64,000 nt of DNA, taken from Pseudomonas fluorescens (GTDB lineage: Bacteria > Pseudomonadota > Gammaproteobacteria > Pseudomonadales > Pseudomonadaceae). Position 1 is the stretch's first letter, and the number at the start of each line of letters is the position of its first letter. The DNA is taken from the NCBI RefSeq assembly GCF_902498185.1, contig NZ_CABVIX010000010.1, positions 1-64,000 on the forward strand. Reading direction: 5' to 3'. Made by a program: the position numbers and the translations under genes. The notes below the pieces were generated by a model. It ran no database searches. It was not told the origin of the DNA and was given only the letters and a program-made list of their open reading frames with translations. Positions 35,203 through 44,200 of the stretch are shown here, piece by piece.

Positions 35203-35568
35203 TCAAACTTCGATGAGTTCGCGCAGCTCACGCATCATTTCGGTGCTGTCGGCCAGGTTCAGCTCCACAAGACGGTGCAAGTGGCTCAGTGAATCCAGGT
35301 CGATGTGCAGACAGACAAAACCGAGCCGGTCAGGCTCTTCGTGGCGCAGTTCCACCTGCATCTGCAGGCGGGCCTGGGGGCTGAGATGAACGATGGCCTC
35401 GAAGTCCTGTGTAAGGTCGACATCCCACGGCTCGGGACGTCTTATCAAGAGACCCTTCAGAGACAGATCCAGAAGCTTGACCGGCCAGCAATGCTTGCCC
35501 TGGCAAAGCTCGGTCGGCGCGTCAAAGGCAATGCGCTGGAAACGGCGGCGTTCGTCGTGATCGCTCAT
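35203..35568 (-). CDS. mapZ: PilZ-domain c-di-GMP receptor, MapZ/PA4608-like
   Basis: A 121-residue single PilZ domain. The c-di-GMP binding motifs are RRFQR (residues 8-12, RxxxR) and DLSLKG (34-39, D/NxSxxG). The N-terminus MSDHDERRRFQRIAFDA and the segment HIDLDSLSHLHRLVELNL strongly recall P. aeruginosa PA4608 (MapZ), which binds the chemoreceptor methyltransferase CheR1 and links c-di-GMP to chemotaxis. As in P. aeruginosa, it sits between radA and cstA. An extra ATG lies one codon upstream; an extension past it is not used. Confidence 0.88.
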   Translation of the reverse strand: MSDHDERRRFQRIAFDAPTELCQGKHCWPVKLLDLSLKGLLIRRPEPWDVDLTQDFEAIVHLSPQARLQMQVELRHEEPDRLGFVCLHIDLDSLSHLHRLVELNLADSTEMMRELRELIEV

Positions 35569-35738
35569 CATTGGTAAAACCCTCTGGGCTACAGCCTGAC
35601 TATAGTTGAACAGCTGGGTCACACGGATACCGCAAAACTGGCTGCAAAGGCTCTAGATCAAAGCAAGTGTGGCAATGCGCCCAGACTGGCCCTAGACTCG
35701 ATGGGCGGTCTTTCCAATTCACCAGCTGGAAGCTAACC

Positions 35739-37805
35739 ATGAACAACAATAATAGCCTGCTGCGCCACATTCCGTGGTTGGTGGTGGCAGTCGTAGGGGC
35801 CGCTGCGCTGGGTGTGGTTGCCCTGCGCCGTGGCGAGGCAATCAACGCCTTGTGGATCGTGGTCGCGGCGGTCGCCATCTATCTGGTCGCCTACCGCTAC
35901 TACAGCCTGTTCATCGCCACCAAGGTGATGCAACTGGACTCGCGCCGGGCCACCCCGGCGGTGCTCAACAACGATGGTCTGGACTACGTGCCGACCAACA
36001 AGCACATTCTTTTCGGTCACCACTTCGCCGCCATTGCCGGCGCAGGCCCCCTGGTCGGTCCCGTGCTCGCGGCGCAGATGGGCTACCTGCCCGGCACGCT
36101 CTGGCTGATTGCCGGCGTGGTGCTGGCCGGTGCCGTACAGGACTTCATGGTGCTGTTCCTGTCCACCCGCCGCAATGGCCGTTCCCTGGGCGACATGGTC
36201 CGCGAGGAAATGGGCCGGATCCCGGGCACCATCGCCCTGTTCGGCTGCTTCCTGATCATGATCATCATCCTTGCGGTGCTGGCGCTGATCGTTGTCAAGG
36301 CCCTGGCCGAGAGCCCGTGGGGCATGTTCACCGTCATGGCGACTATCCCGATCGCCATGTTCATGGGCATCTACATGCGCTATATCCGGCCGGGACGGAT
36401 CGGCGAGATCTCGCTGATGGGCGTGGTCCTGCTGCTGCTCTCGATCTGGCTGGGGGGCGTGGTCGCGGCTGACCCGGTATGGGGTCCGGCGTTCACCTTC
36501 ACCGGCGTGCAGATCACCTGGATGCTGGTGGGCTACGGGTTCGTCGCCGCCGTGCTGCCAGTGTGGCTGGTGCTGGCGCCGCGTGACTACCTGTCGACCT
36601 TCCTCAAGATCGGTACGATCATTGCGCTCGCCATCGGTATCCTGGTCATCGCACCCGAGCTGAAAATGCCGGCGCTGACCCAGTTCACCGACGGCACCGG
36701 CCCGGTCTGGAAGGGCACCCTGTTCCCGTTCCTGTTCATCACCATCGCCTGTGGCGCGGTATCCGGCTTCCACGCCCTGATCTCCTCGGGCACCACGCCC
36801 AAGCTTCTGGACAATGAAACCAACGCCCGCTACATCGGTTACGGCGGCATGCTGATGGAATCGTTCGTGGCCATCATGGCCATGGTCGCCGCCTCGGTGA
36901 TCGAGCCAGGCGTGTACTTCGCCATGAACAGCCCGGCCGCCGTGGTCGGCAGCGACGTGGTGTCGGTCGCTCAGACCGTCAGCAGCTGGGGCTTCGCCAT
37001 TACCCCCGAGCAGCTTGAAGCGACCGCCAGGGACATTGGCGAGCACACTGTCCTGGCCCGTGCCGGCGGTGCGCCCACGCTTGCGGTGGGTATCGCGCAG
37101 ATCCTTCACCAGGTGCTGCCGGGTGAAAACACCATGGCGTTCTGGTACCACTTCGCGATTCTCTTCGAAGCGCTGTTCATCCTTACCGCCGTGGACGCCG
37201 GTACCCGTGCCGGACGCTTCATGCTGCAAGACCTGCTGGGCAGCTTCGTGCCAGCGCTCAAACGTACCGAGTCCTGGGCTGCCAACCTGATCGCCACCGC
37301 AGGCTGCGTGGCGTTGTGGGGATACCTTCTCTACCAGGGCGTGATCGATCCGCTGGGCGGGATCAATACCTTGTGGCCGCTGTTTGGTATCTCCAACCAG
37401 ATGCTGGCGGGTATCGCGCTGATGCTCGGCACTGTGGTTCTGATCAAGATGAAGCGCCAGCGCTATGTCTGGGTCACCCTGCTGCCGGCCGTCTGGTTGC
37501 TGATCTGCACGACCGCTGCGGGCCTGATCAAACTGTTCGACCCGAACCCTGCTGTGGGCTTCCTGGCCCTGGCGAACAAGTACAGTGTGGCGCTGGATGC
37601 AGGCCAAGTGCTCGCTCCGGCCAAGGATATCGGCCAGATGCAGCATGTGATCTTCAATGCCTACACCAATGCCGGGTTGACGATACTGTTCCTGGTGGTG
37701 GTGTTCAGCATCCTGTTCTTCTCCCTCAAGGTCGGTTACGCCGCCCTGGGCCGAAAAGAGCGCAGCGACAAGGAAACCCCGTTCCAGGCCCTGCCTGACG
37801 CGTAA
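35739..37805 (+). CDS. cstA: Carbon starvation protein CstA (peptide/pyruvate transporter family)
   Basis: A 688-residue integral membrane protein with about 16-18 predicted helices. Family hallmarks are TNKHILFGHHFAAIAGAGPLVGPVLAAQ near residue 90 and the FHALISSGTTPKLLDNE segment near residue 345. CstA and BtsT proteins carry pyruvate or peptides, and are induced in starvation. I chose the ATG at 35739 (MNNNNSLLRH); an upstream extension is open but unsupported. Two overlapping AAnAAYAA motifs lie in the first codons. The small ybdD gene follows after 17 bases, forming the usual cstA-ybdD pair. Confidence 0.95.
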   Translation: MNNNNSLLRHIPWLVVAVVGAAALGVVALRRGEAINALWIVVAAVAIYLVAYRYYSLFIATKVMQLDSRRATPAVLNNDGLDYVPTNKHILFGHHFAAIAGAGPLVGPVLAAQMGYLPGTLWLIAGVVLAGAVQDFMVLFLSTRRNGRSLGDMVREEMGRIPGTIALFGCFLIMIIILAVLALIVVKALAESPWGMFTVMATIPIAMFMGIYMRYIRPGRIGEISLMGVVLLLLSIWLGGVVAADPVWGPAFTFTGVQITWMLVGYGFVAAVLPVWLVLAPRDYLSTFLKIGTIIALAIGILVIAPELKMPALTQFTDGTGPVWKGTLFPFLFITIACGAVSGFHALISSGTTPKLLDNETNARYIGYGGMLMESFVAIMAMVAASVIEPGVYFAMNSPAAVVGSDVVSVAQTVSSWGFAITPEQLEATARDIGEHTVLARAGGAPTLAVGIAQILHQVLPGENTMAFWYHFAILFEALFILTAVDAGTRAGRFMLQDLLGSFVPALKRTESWAANLIATAGCVALWGYLLYQGVIDPLGGINTLWPLFGISNQMLAGIALMLGTVVLIKMKRQRYVWVTLLPAVWLLICTTAAGLIKLFDPNPAVGFLALANKYSVALDAGQVLAPAKDIGQMQHVIFNAYTNAGLTILFLVVVFSILFFSLKVGYAALGRKERSDKETPFQALPDA
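35742..35752 (+). promoter_or_regulatory. Two overlapping Crc/Hfq-type motifs at the cstA start
   Basis: AACAACAA (35742-35749) and AACAATAA (35745-35752) both match AAnAAYAA exactly and overlap. They begin right after the start codon, encoding the Asn-rich N-terminus. Binding of Hfq/Crc here would occlude the ribosome. Confidence 0.65.
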
Positions 37806-37822
37806 CCAAGAGGAATGCGGTG

Positions 37823-38020
37823 ATGTTCAACGACCTCGGTCGACTGGGTAAATACCTGGGGCAGGCGGCCCGCCTGATGGTCGGCATGCCCGACTACGAC
37901 ACTTACGTCGAGCACATGCAGACCAAGCACCCGGACAAGCCGGTAATGAGCTACGAGGTGTTCTTCCGCGAACGCCAGGAAGCCCGTTACGGCGGCAAGG
38001 GTGGGCCCAAGTGCTGTTGA
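37823..38020 (+). CDS. ybdD: YbdD/YjiX family small protein (DUF466)
   Basis: A 65-residue protein (MFNDLGRLGKYLGQAARLMVGMPDYDTYVEHMQ...) ending in the conserved GGxxCC tail. It belongs to the short YbdD/YjiX family found after cstA/btsT in many proteobacteria and needed for their transport activity in enterics. The ribosome site AAGAGGAA lies 7 bases before the ATG; a GTG one codon earlier is possible. It is followed by a hairpin with a T run. Confidence 0.93.
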   Translation: MFNDLGRLGKYLGQAARLMVGMPDYDTYVEHMQTKHPDKPVMSYEVFFRERQEARYGGKGGPKCC

Positions 38021-38047
38021 AACGCAGCTGCTGAGGGCGTTTGAAAC

Positions 38048-38086
38048 CTGTGGGAGCCCGGCATGCCGCGCTCCCACAGTCATTTT
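38048..38086 (+). terminator. Intrinsic terminator after ybdD
   Basis: CTGTGGGAGC at 38048-38057 pairs with GCTCCCACAG at 38070-38079, followed by TCATTTTT. The GTGGGAGC/GCTCCCAC arms are common in extragenic palindromes of the P. putida group, so this may be a REP relic serving as a terminator. Confidence 0.75.
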
Positions 38087-38105
38087 TGGACAGGAGATCT
38101 TTCGT

Positions 38106-39083
38106 TTGCACGTACCCATTCCCGTCACAGTGCTGAGCGGCTTCCTGGGCGCCGGCAAGACTACCCTGCTGCGCCACCTGCTCAAGGCCGAGCACGGCCT
38201 GAAGATTGCCGTGATCGAAAACGAGTTCAGCGATGCCGGCATCGACACCCTGTTGCTGGGGGACGAGCCGGTGCAAGTGATGACCTTGGCCAACGGCTGC
38301 GTGTGCTGCACCATCCACACTGACCTGACCAAGGCCTTGTTCCTTCTGCTAGAGCGTCTGGACGCCGGCGAAATCGCCTTCGACCGACTGGTGATCGAAT
38401 GTACCGGCCTGGCCGACCCGGCGCCTGTGGCGCAAACCTTCTTCATCGAGGAAGAGCTGCGTGATCGCTACATCCTTGACGGCATCATCACCCTTGTCGA
38501 CGCCGCCCATGCCGACCAGCACCTGACCCAGTCCATCGCCCAGGCCCAGGTCGGTTTCGCCGATCGCCTGCTGCTCAGCAAGACCGACCTGGTCGAGCCG
38601 GCTGCTGTCGAGGCCCTGACCGAGCGCCTGACCCGCATCAACCGCCGCGCCGCGATCCGCGTGGTCGAGCATGGCCGCATCGACCTAGCCGAACTGCTCG
38701 ACGTCCGTGGCTTCAACCTCAACGACGACCTCGGCGCCAACCTGGCGCCGACCCTGCGTCCTCTGCGCGCGCACGCCACCCCTGACCGCATCTCCAGCCT
38801 GGTCCTGCGTACCCATGCCCCGCTGGACATCGACCGCCTCAGCGACTTCATGAACGAACTGCTCGAAGCCCATGGCAAGCAGCTGCTGCGCTACAAAGGT
38901 GTGCTCAATATCACTGGCGAAGACCGCCGCCTGGTATTCCAGGGCGTGCTCAAGCTGTACGGGTTCGACTGGGACAGCGAATGGGCAGAAGGGGAGGTGC
39001 GCGAAAGCGTGATGGTGTTCATTGCCGACGAACTGCCGGAGGAGAAAATCCGGGCAGGGTTCGAGGCGCTGGGCGAGGCATGA
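38106..39083 (+). CDS. yjiA: CobW/YjiA-family GTPase, metal chaperone type
   Basis: A 325-residue G3E GTPase. Walker A (SGFLGAGKTT) is at residues 11-20, the metal-binding GCxCC motif (Cys65, Cys67, Cys68) follows, then ECTGLADP near residue 98, the base-specificity SKTD near 158, and a C-terminal CobW_C domain. Such proteins deliver metals, often Zn, to client enzymes. I chose the TTG at 38106: AGGAG lies 9 bases upstream and the protein then starts just before the P-loop. Longer forms would run back through the terminator. Confidence 0.9.
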   Translation: MHVPIPVTVLSGFLGAGKTTLLRHLLKAEHGLKIAVIENEFSDAGIDTLLLGDEPVQVMTLANGCVCCTIHTDLTKALFLLLERLDAGEIAFDRLVIECTGLADPAPVAQTFFIEEELRDRYILDGIITLVDAAHADQHLTQSIAQAQVGFADRLLLSKTDLVEPAAVEALTERLTRINRRAAIRVVEHGRIDLAELLDVRGFNLNDDLGANLAPTLRPLRAHATPDRISSLVLRTHAPLDIDRLSDFMNELLEAHGKQLLRYKGVLNITGEDRRLVFQGVLKLYGFDWDSEWAEGEVRESVMVFIADELPEEKIRAGFEALGEA

Positions 39084-39179
39084 CGAGGTAACCAGGCCGC
39101 TCGGCCATCCGGATCGCCCAGCAGCCTGGCGGCTCAACCTGCAAAGTCACGTGTGCACGCTGCGCCGCCGGCCACCTGG

Positions 39180-39764
39180 TCAATCGGTGCCTAGCCAGTC
39201 GACCTGACGCGCTTCGAGCTTGAGGACGACGGTGTATGGCCTGATTCCCCGATAGCGCGCCAGGTAGCCACCGACGGGATAAATCGCCTCCATGCCCACC
39301 GGTGTTCCCTCGGCATCGGTGAGTTGGATCTCGAACCGATCACGTTCGTGGCGCAGCGGATCGAACGCTGCCCCGCTGGCTGGATGGCGGAGGTGCCAGC
39401 GTGCTGGATCGGTAGCCTCGACCGGTTGTGCCTGCACTGCCCCAAGCTTGCTGCAGAACACTCCATGGCCCAGATACTGACCGTCGCGCACGTAGATCCT
39501 GTATCCCCCCGCGTCATGCCGGAAATACAGCAATACGGGAGTCTGCTCAGCCCCCTTGGTGAAGTTGACCAGCCCAAGGTCGCTGGCGTGCGCCCAGTCT
39601 TCGACTGTCCCGTCGAGCACGCCCAAGGTGCGAGTGCCGTCGATGATCCGGCTCGGGTCGCCAGGGCGGGTAACGCTGACGGCTCCCTCGCCCAACGCCG
39701 CGAGGAAATTGAGCGGATGTCCGCCAGCCCAAAGGGTTGCCGTGAAAGAAAGTGCCTTGTCCAT
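39180..39764 (-). CDS. Unrecognised 194-residue protein (orphan)
   Basis: I do not recognise this protein. It begins MDKALSFTATLWAGGHPLNF, has no signal peptide or membrane helix, and looks mostly beta-stranded (FTATLWA, GGYRIYVRDGQYLG, YTVVLKLEARQ). It has one Cys and several Trp, somewhat like small beta-trefoil or lectin-like domains, but no clear motif. The ribosome site is weak (AGGA 11 bases upstream). It lies between yjiA and glyA, on the glyA strand and downstream of it, past the glyA terminator. Another overlapping frame (39191-39814) is open but has poorer composition. Confidence 0.6.
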   Translation of the reverse strand: MDKALSFTATLWAGGHPLNFLAALGEGAVSVTRPGDPSRIIDGTRTLGVLDGTVEDWAHASDLGLVNFTKGAEQTPVLLYFRHDAGGYRIYVRDGQYLGHGVFCSKLGAVQAQPVEATDPARWHLRHPASGAAFDPLRHERDRFEIQLTDAEGTPVGMEAIYPVGGYLARYRGIRPYTVVLKLEARQVDWLGTD

Positions 39765-39863
39765 GAGATGCAGTGTCCTGAAATGTCCGGGCCGCCGTGT
39801 GCGGTCCGGGGCATGGATCGTTACTCAGGGCTTGCTGGCCGGGAAGCGGGGCATTTTCCAGAC

Positions 39864-39893
39864 GAAAAAAAGCCCGGCACGCAGGCCGGGCTC
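39864..39893 (-). terminator. Intrinsic terminator of glyA
   Basis: On the minus strand, AGCCCGGCCTGC pairs with GCCGGGCT and is followed by TTTTTTT. It lies 22 bases beyond the glyA stop. Confidence 0.9.
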
Positions 39894-39915
39894 GTTCCGA
39901 TCAGGCAATCGCCAA

Positions 39916-41169
39916 TCAGTTGCCGTACACCGGCAGCTTCTTGCAGATGGCCTTGACCTTCTCGCGGACGGCGTCGATCACCGCTTCGTTGTTCAGGTCG
40001 GCGAGGATGTCGCAGATCCAGCCGGCCAGCTCGCGGCACTCGGCAGCCTTGAAGCCACGGGTGGTGACGGCTGGGGTGCCGAAGCGCAGGCCCGAGGTGA
40101 CGAACGGGGAACGTGGGTCGTTCGGCACCGAGTTCTTGTTCACAGTGATGAACGCCTTGCCCAGGGCGGCGTCTGCGTCCTTGCCCGAGATGTCCTGCTT
40201 GATCAGCGAGAGCAGGAACAGGTGGTTCTTGGTGCCGCCGGAAACGACGTCGAAACCACGCTCGATGAACACTTCGGCCATGGCCTGGGCGTTCTCGACG
40301 ACCTGCTGCTGGTAAGCCTTGAACTCAGGCTGCAGAGCTTCCTTGAAGCAGATGGCCTTGGCGGCGATGACGTGCTCCAGCGGGCCGCCCTGGGCGCCAG
40401 GGAAGACAGCGGAGTTCAGCTTCTTCTCGATGTCGGCGTTGGCGCGTGCCAGGATCAGGCCGCCACGCGGACCACGCAGGGTCTTGTGGGTGGTGGTGGT
40501 GACCACGTCGGCGAAGGGAACCGGGTTCGGGTAGACACCCGCGGCGACCAGGCCGGCCACGTGGGCCATGTCGACGAACAGGTAGGCACCGACCTTGTCG
40601 GCGATTTCGCGGAAGCGGGCGAAGTCCAGGACCTGCGAGTAAGCGGAGAAGCCTGCCACAACCATTTTTGGCTTGTGCTCGAGGGCCAGGCGCTCGACTT
40701 CGTCGTAGTCGATCAGGCCGTTGGCGTCGATACCGTACTGGATGGCGTTGTACAGCTTGCCCGAAGAGCTGACCGAAGCGCCGTGGGTCAGGTGACCGCC
40801 GTGCGCCAGGCTCATGCCCAGGATGGTGTCACCAGCCGACAGCAGCGCCAGGTAGACAGCGGCGTTGGCCTGCGAGCCCGCGTGCGGCTGGACGTTGGCG
40901 TAGTCGGCGCCGAACAGTTCCTTGGCGCGGTCGATGGCCAGCTGCTCGACGACATCGACGTATTCGCAGCCACCGTAGTAGCGCTTGCCCGGGTAGCCTT
41001 CGGCGTACTTGTTGGTCAGGACCGAACCCTGGGCTTCCATGACGGCGGGGCTTGTGTAGTTTTCGGAAGCGATCAGCTCGATATGCTCTTCCTGGCGCTG
41101 AGCTTCTTGCTCCATGGCGGCAAAGAGATCGGCGTCGTACTTGGCAATGGTCAAATCACGGCTGAACAT
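39916..41169 (-). CDS. glyA: Serine hydroxymethyltransferase
   Basis: A 417-residue PLP enzyme of standard length. It interconverts serine plus tetrahydrofolate with glycine plus 5,10-methylene-tetrahydrofolate. The PLP lysine lies in TTTTHKTLRGPRGG near residue 229. The N-terminal IELIASENYTSPAVMEAQGS and YPGKRYYGGCEYVD motifs are diagnostic. The start MFSRDLTIAKYDADL follows TGAGGA. Pseudomonads carry more than one glyA. The gene sits between the orphan ORF and morA, the order known from P. aeruginosa glyA3-morA. Confidence 0.97.
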   Translation of the reverse strand: MFSRDLTIAKYDADLFAAMEQEAQRQEEHIELIASENYTSPAVMEAQGSVLTNKYAEGYPGKRYYGGCEYVDVVEQLAIDRAKELFGADYANVQPHAGSQANAAVYLALLSAGDTILGMSLAHGGHLTHGASVSSSGKLYNAIQYGIDANGLIDYDEVERLALEHKPKMVVAGFSAYSQVLDFARFREIADKVGAYLFVDMAHVAGLVAAGVYPNPVPFADVVTTTTHKTLRGPRGGLILARANADIEKKLNSAVFPGAQGGPLEHVIAAKAICFKEALQPEFKAYQQQVVENAQAMAEVFIERGFDVVSGGTKNHLFLLSLIKQDISGKDADAALGKAFITVNKNSVPNDPRSPFVTSGLRFGTPAVTTRGFKAAECRELAGWICDILADLNNEAVIDAVREKVKAICKKLPVYGN

Positions 41170-41287
41170 GGCGGTCCTCAAGGATCGGGCTGAAAAGGGG
41201 GGCATTCTACCCCATCGCTCGAGGGCTGGCATATGAAACGGCATCATGTCGCAGACCAGTGGAATTCATGCTCCCCACCGGCTGGCG

Positions 41288-44200
41288 CTATCCCAGCATG
41301 AACAGCGTCTCGTTGCTGAACTGCGCCTCGAACTGGCTCGCCGGCATGGGGCGGCCGAACAGGTAGCCTTGCACCTCGTCGCAGCCATGCTCGCGCAGGA
41401 ACTCCAGTTGCTCGTGGGTTTCGACGCCCTCGGCGATCACCGCCAGGTTGAGACTGTGGGCCATGGCGATGATCGCGCGGGCGATCTGGGCATCCTGTTC
41501 ACCTTCAGGAAGGCCGTCGACGAAGGTGCGGTCGATCTTGAGCACGTCGATAGGGAACTGCTTGAGGTAGTTGAGCGAGGAGTAGCCCGTGCCAAAGTCG
41601 TCGACCGCAATGCTCAAGCCCAGGTTTTTCAAGCTGTCGAGAATCTGCATGGCCTTGTCGACTTCACGCATCAGGATGCTTTCGGTCAGCTCCAGCTCAA
41701 GGCAGGCCGGGGGTAGCCCCGTCTCATCGAGAATGGTGGCAATGCGTGTGCCCAGATGGCCGTCCGAGAACTGCCGCGCCGAAATGTTCACCGAGACCTT
41801 GGGCACCCGCACCTTGTCCCGGTGCCAGGTCTTGAGCTGGCGGCAGGCCTCGCGCAGCACCCAGTCGCCGACGTCGACCACCAGGCCCAGCTCTTCGATC
41901 ACCGGGATGAAGTCGCCCGGCGGCACCAGTCCGCGGCGCGGGTGGCGCCAGCGCAGCAGGGCTTCGGCGCCGGTCAGGCGCTTGCCGTCGCCGCTGAACT
42001 GCGGCTGGTAATAAAGCACGAATTCGTCCTGCTCCAAGGCGTGACGCAGGTCGCTTTCCAGCTCCAGGCGCTCCAGGGCGCTGGCGTTCATGTCGGCCTG
42101 GTAGAACTGGAAATTGTTCTTGCCACGCTCCTTGGCGTGATACATCGCGGTGTCGGCGTTCTTCATCAGTTGGCTCAGCTCATTACCGTCCTGCGGGCTG
42201 AGGGCGATGCCGATACTGGCGGTCACGAAGAACTCGCGGTTTTCAAGCACGAACGGCCGGACCAGGCTGGCGAGGATGTTTTCCGCCACATGGATAGCAC
42301 GGTTCAGCGCCATCTCCCGCGTGGCGCGGGGCTGCAGCAGCAGGGTGAATTCATCGCCGCCCATGCGCGCCACGGTGTCGTCATCATCGACGCAGTCGAG
42401 CAAGCGTTCGGCCATGTCCTTGAGCATGCGGTCGCCTGCGGCATGGCCGAGCGAATCGTTGATCGGCTTGAACCGGTCCAGGTCGAGGAACATCAGCACC
42501 ACCCACGACTTGTTGCGCTCGGCCTGCTGCAATGCCGTGTAGAGCCGGTCCTGGAACAGTGTCCGGTTGGGCAGGTGGGTGAGGGCATCGTAATAGGCCA
42601 GCCGGTGAATGCGCTGCTCGCTGGCCTTGCGCTCGCTGATGTCGGTGAAAAAGCACACATAGCTCGCCAGGTCGCCTTCATCGTCAAGCACTGCGGTAAT
42701 GCCGACCCAGGCCGGATAGTGCTCTCCGTTGCGGCGCTTGAGCCAGACCTCGCCCTCCCAGGTGCCCCGGTGGTCCAGTTGCTTGAGCACATAGCGAAGG
42801 TGCGCCTGCTGCTGGTCGTCGACTGTCAGCATGCTGGGGAACTGGTCGAGCACATCGCTCACTGCATGCCCGCTGACCCGGCTGAAGGCTTCGTTGGCCT
42901 GAACGATGTAACCCGCGGGATCCGTGATCAATATTGCCGAAGTCGAATGCTCGAACACCGTCGCGGCCATGCGCAGGTCTTTCTCCGCACGGCGCTGCTG
43001 GCTGATGTCGCGGCCTACTCCGAGAAGGCCCTCGAAGCGCTCCTGGTCGTCCCATACCGGCACCAGGCGCAGCTCGATGGGAATCTTGCGGCCATCGGCG
43101 CGCAGACAGTCGAACAGAAACAGCTGGGTCGGCATCTGGCTTCGCAGCAACGCCAGCTGCTGGCTGTCGCCCAGCATCGCATGGACCCGTTCCATCAGTT
43201 CGTAGAGAGCGGCGAGCTGGGTGGGGTTGGCGATGATCGATTGCCAGCCGTGCTGGAAGATCCAGTCGGCACTGTACCCCAGCACCGCTTGCACGGAAGG
43301 GCTGACGTAGTCGAGTTGCAGCCGGTTGTCGGTGGAGAAGATCACATCGCTGATACTTTCGGCGAGCATGCGGTAGCGCTGTTCGCTCTCGCGCAGCGAC
43401 TCGCTGGACGCGATCTGTACCGTCACATCCTTGCCCACGCCAACGACGCGGGTGACCATGCCTTCGGCGTCACGGGCCAGCACCTGTTCGCGGATATCGT
43501 ACCAGCGCCAGCTGCCGTCGTGATGACGGAACCTCAACTGGCAATGCAAGGCTTGGCTGTGGCCGGTGTCGCGCTGTTGTTGACGCAGCAGACGGTACTG
43601 CTCGGCATCCTCGCAGTGCAGCAGGAGCTCCCAGAAACGGTCACCCATCTGCGCCAGCTCAGTGCGGTCGTAGCCCAGGGTCTGGCCCAGATGGCGGTTA
43701 CTGAAAATCATCCGCTGGCTCAGCACGTCCTGTACGTAAAGCTGATCGGGCACGGTTCGCACCACGTCTGACCAGAAGCCCTCGCGCTCGAGCAGGGACA
43801 GTTCGACCTGCTTGCGGCTGGTGATGTCGCTGATGCTCAGAATCACTGCATGGAAGTCGCTGCGTTGCTTGGGCAGGCGCGCCATCAGCCACAGGTGCAG
43901 GACGCCCCCCGTCGGCGTGCGCAGGCGCACTTCCAGTTCCAGTTGGGAGCGTTGTGCGATCAGCGCGTCGATCAATTGCATGCCTACGCTGTCACGGCCA
44001 TCGCCGCTGCCATCGATCAGACGCTGCCAGGCGCCCTCGTTGGAATTGACGTCGAGCAGCTGACGGGCCACCTGATTGATCTCGGTGATCTTCAGCTGTA
44101 GCAGCAACGCGCGACGCAGGGCCGGGTCCAGTGCCAGGCTCTGATCGAGAGCAGCACGGTCGCGAAGGTGATGGCGGTCTAGCTGGCCGGGCAGACTGGA

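Noticed and set aside
35680..35738. Sigma-54 promoter before cstA (TGGCA near 35690)
   Set aside because: No TTGC element follows at the required spacing.
39191..39814. 207-codon frame overlapping the orphan ORF on the same strand
   Set aside because: Rich in Arg/Ser/Pro and low in hydrophobic residues. The 39180-39764 frame looks more like a folded protein.
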